NCBI RefSeq assembly: GCF_045105435.1
Contig: NZ_JBGCDL010000003.1
Location: forward strand, 1 to 5,605
Direction: 5' to 3'
DNA: 5,605 bases
From: Kordia sp045105435
GTDB lineage: Bacteria > Bacteroidota > Bacteroidia > Flavobacteriales > Flavobacteriaceae
Positions 4,202 through 5,605 of the stretch are shown in pieces. The translations under genes and the position numbers were made by a program. The notes below the pieces were generated by a model, which was given only the letters and a program-made list of their open reading frames with translations, did not search any database and was not told the origin of the DNA. The number at the start of each line of letters is the position of its first letter. Positions within the stretch are counted from its first letter, which is position 1.

Positions 4202-5605
4202 ATGGCAGAAGTTAAAGCTGCTGAGGTATCAGCAATATTAAAAAAGCAACTTTCAGGATTTGAAGCAACAGCTTCATTAGACGAAGTTGGAACTGTACTA
4301 CAAGTAGGTGATGGTATCGCTCGTGTATACGGATTAGCGAACGCTCAATACGGAGAATTAGTAGAATTTGATAGCGGACTTGAAGGGATTGTATTAAACC
4401 TTGAAGAAGATAACGTTGGTGTAGTTTTATTAGGATCTTCACAAAGTATCAAAGAAGGTGGAATCGTAAAAAGAACACAACGTATTGCATCTATCCAAGT
4501 GGGAGAAGGAATTGTTGGACGTGTTGTAAATACTTTAGGAAGTCCTATTGATGGAAAAGGTCCTATTGAAGGAACAACATACGAAATGCCTTTAGAGCGT
4601 AAAGCACCTGGAGTTATTTATCGTGAACCAGTTACTGAACCATTACAAACAGGAATTAAAGCAATTGATGCAATGATTCCAGTTGGTAGAGGACAACGTG
4701 AGTTGGTAATTGGAGATAGACAAACCGGAAAAACTGCAGTTTGTATTGATGCAATTCTAAATCAAAAAGAATTTTACGATGCAGGTGAGCCTGTATATTG
4801 TATATATGTTGCCGTTGGACAAAAAGCTTCAACAGTAGCGCTTATTGCAAAGACGCTAGAAGAAAAAGGAGCTTTAGCATACACAACAATAGTAGCTGCA
4901 AATGCATCAGATCCTGCTGCAATGCAAGTATATGCACCATTTACTGGAGCATCTATTGGAGAATACTTTAGAGATACTGGTCGTCCAGCATTGATTGTTT
5001 ATGATGATTTATCTAAGCAAGCCGTTGCATACCGTGAGGTATCTTTATTATTACGTCGTCCACCAGGACGTGAAGCATATCCTGGAGATGTATTCTACCT
5101 TCACTCTCGTTTATTAGAGCGTTCTGCAAAAGTGATCAACAATGACGCTATTGCAAAGGAAATGAATGACCTTCCAGACTCGTTGAAGCCAATCGTAAAA
5201 GGTGGTGGATCGTTAACAGCATTACCAATCATTGAAACACAAGCAGGAGATGTATCTGCCTATATTCCAACAAACGTAATTTCGATTACGGATGGACAAA
5301 TTTTCTTAGATGGTGATTTATTTAACTCTGGTGTTCGTCCAGCAATTAACGTAGGTATATCTGTATCGCGTGTTGGTGGTAACGCACAGATTAAATCAAT
5401 GAAAAAAGTATCTGGTACATTAAAACTAGATCAAGCACAATATCGTGAATTAGAAGCATTCGCAAAGTTTGGTTCTGACTTAGATGCCGTTACATTAAAT
5501 GTAATTAACAAAGGTAAACGTAACGTGGAAATCTTAAAGCAAGGGCAAAATGAGCCATTTGCAGTAGAAGACCAAGTTGCAATTATCTATGCTGGATCTA
5601 AAAAC
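4202..5605 (+). CDS. atpA: F0F1 ATP synthase subunit alpha, 3' end cut by window
   Basis: The frame is open from ATG 4202 to the last base, giving 468 residues; the family usually has about 500-530, so only the C-terminal part is missing. Alpha carries the non-catalytic nucleotide sites and contributes the arginine finger to the catalytic site on beta. The N-terminal beta-barrel (about residues 25-95) is followed by the nucleotide-binding domain, with Walker A GDRQTGKT (171-178, Lys177), the Walker B-like IVYDDL (Asp268-Asp269), the strongly conserved LLLRRPPGREAYPGDVFYLHSRLLER, and the alpha/beta signature PAINVGISVS leading into Arg390 (arginine finger, E. coli Arg376). Against E. coli from memory there are extra residues after the Walker A helix (about 5, near 189-197) and before GGGSLTALPIIETQ (about 7, within 312-335); both are probably lineage loops. 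It follows atpH by 12 bases. The frame appears intact. Confidence 0.98.
   Translation, partial: MAEVKAAEVSAILKKQLSGFEATASLDEVGTVLQVGDGIARVYGLANAQYGELVEFDSGLEGIVLNLEEDNVGVVLLGSSQSIKEGGIVKRTQRIASIQVGEGIVGRVVNTLGSPIDGKGPIEGTTYEMPLERKAPGVIYREPVTEPLQTGIKAIDAMIPVGRGQRELVIGDRQTGKTAVCIDAILNQKEFYDAGEPVYCIYVAVGQKASTVALIAKTLEEKGALAYTTIVAANASDPAAMQVYAPFTGASIGEYFRDTGRPALIVYDDLSKQAVAYREVSLLLRRPPGREAYPGDVFYLHSRLLERSAKVINNDAIAKEMNDLPDSLKPIVKGGGSLTALPIIETQAGDVSAYIPTNVISITDGQIFLDGDLFNSGVRPAINVGISVSRVGGNAQIKSMKKVSGTLKLDQAQYRELEAFAKFGSDLDAVTLNVINKGKRNVEILKQGQNEPFAVEDQVAIIYAGSKN

Noticed and set aside
3280..4442. Minus-strand open frames at 3280-3588, 3859-4143 and 4212-4442
   Set aside because: They lie opposite atpF, atpH and atpA, have low-complexity Ser/Ala/Cys or Leu/Ile/Gln compositions, and reflect codon bias of the real genes.

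Overview
The window (5,605 bases, AT-rich, every recognisable gene on the + strand) looks like a chromosomal core region of a member of the Bacteroidota, most likely the family Flavobacteriaceae. Four things point there: a C-terminal piece of a SprE/PorW-like gliding/type IX secretion lipoprotein next to the ATP synthase genes; an ATP synthase subunit a with a cleavable signal peptide and a long extra N-terminal domain; a Bacteroidota-type -7 promoter element (TAnnTTTG); and gene starts with no Shine-Dalgarno sequence but with an A at -3. Species cannot be read from the sequence.

Layout. Bases 1-576 are the end of sprE/porW, truncated by the window edge. Bases 619-1029 encode a bactofilin. 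It overlaps a small two-helix AtpZ-like gene (998-1219), which overlaps a four-helix membrane protein of the DUF6168 type (1209-1610) in the place where atpI usually sits. An 82-base gap (1611-1692) carries a plausible promoter. The F0F1 ATP synthase genes follow: atpB (a, 1693-2820), atpE (c, 2856-3047), atpF (b, 3143-3643), atpH (delta, 3653-4189) and atpA (alpha, 4202 to beyond the window). The order a-c-b-delta-alpha is the standard bacterial one; gamma (atpG) would be expected next.

How the genes work together. AtpZ and the DUF6168 protein are probable accessory membrane factors. AtpB and the AtpE ring form the ion path, AtpF and AtpH form the stator, and AtpA is a head subunit. Key residues are present: the essential Arg of subunit a, the carboxylate of subunit c, and the Walker A lysine and arginine finger of alpha. 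The c subunit lacks the usual Na+ ligands, so the enzyme is probably proton-coupled.

The most notable non-coding element is a perfect 10-bp hairpin followed by a T-run in the 95-base gap between atpE and atpF. It could lower transcription of the genes after atpE, or stabilise the atpBE message, and so help supply c subunits in excess. I see no mobile element, CRISPR array, tRNA, rRNA or clearly novel system. The interest lies in operon-level regulation, the unusual subunit a, and the link between secretion, cytoskeletal and energy genes.
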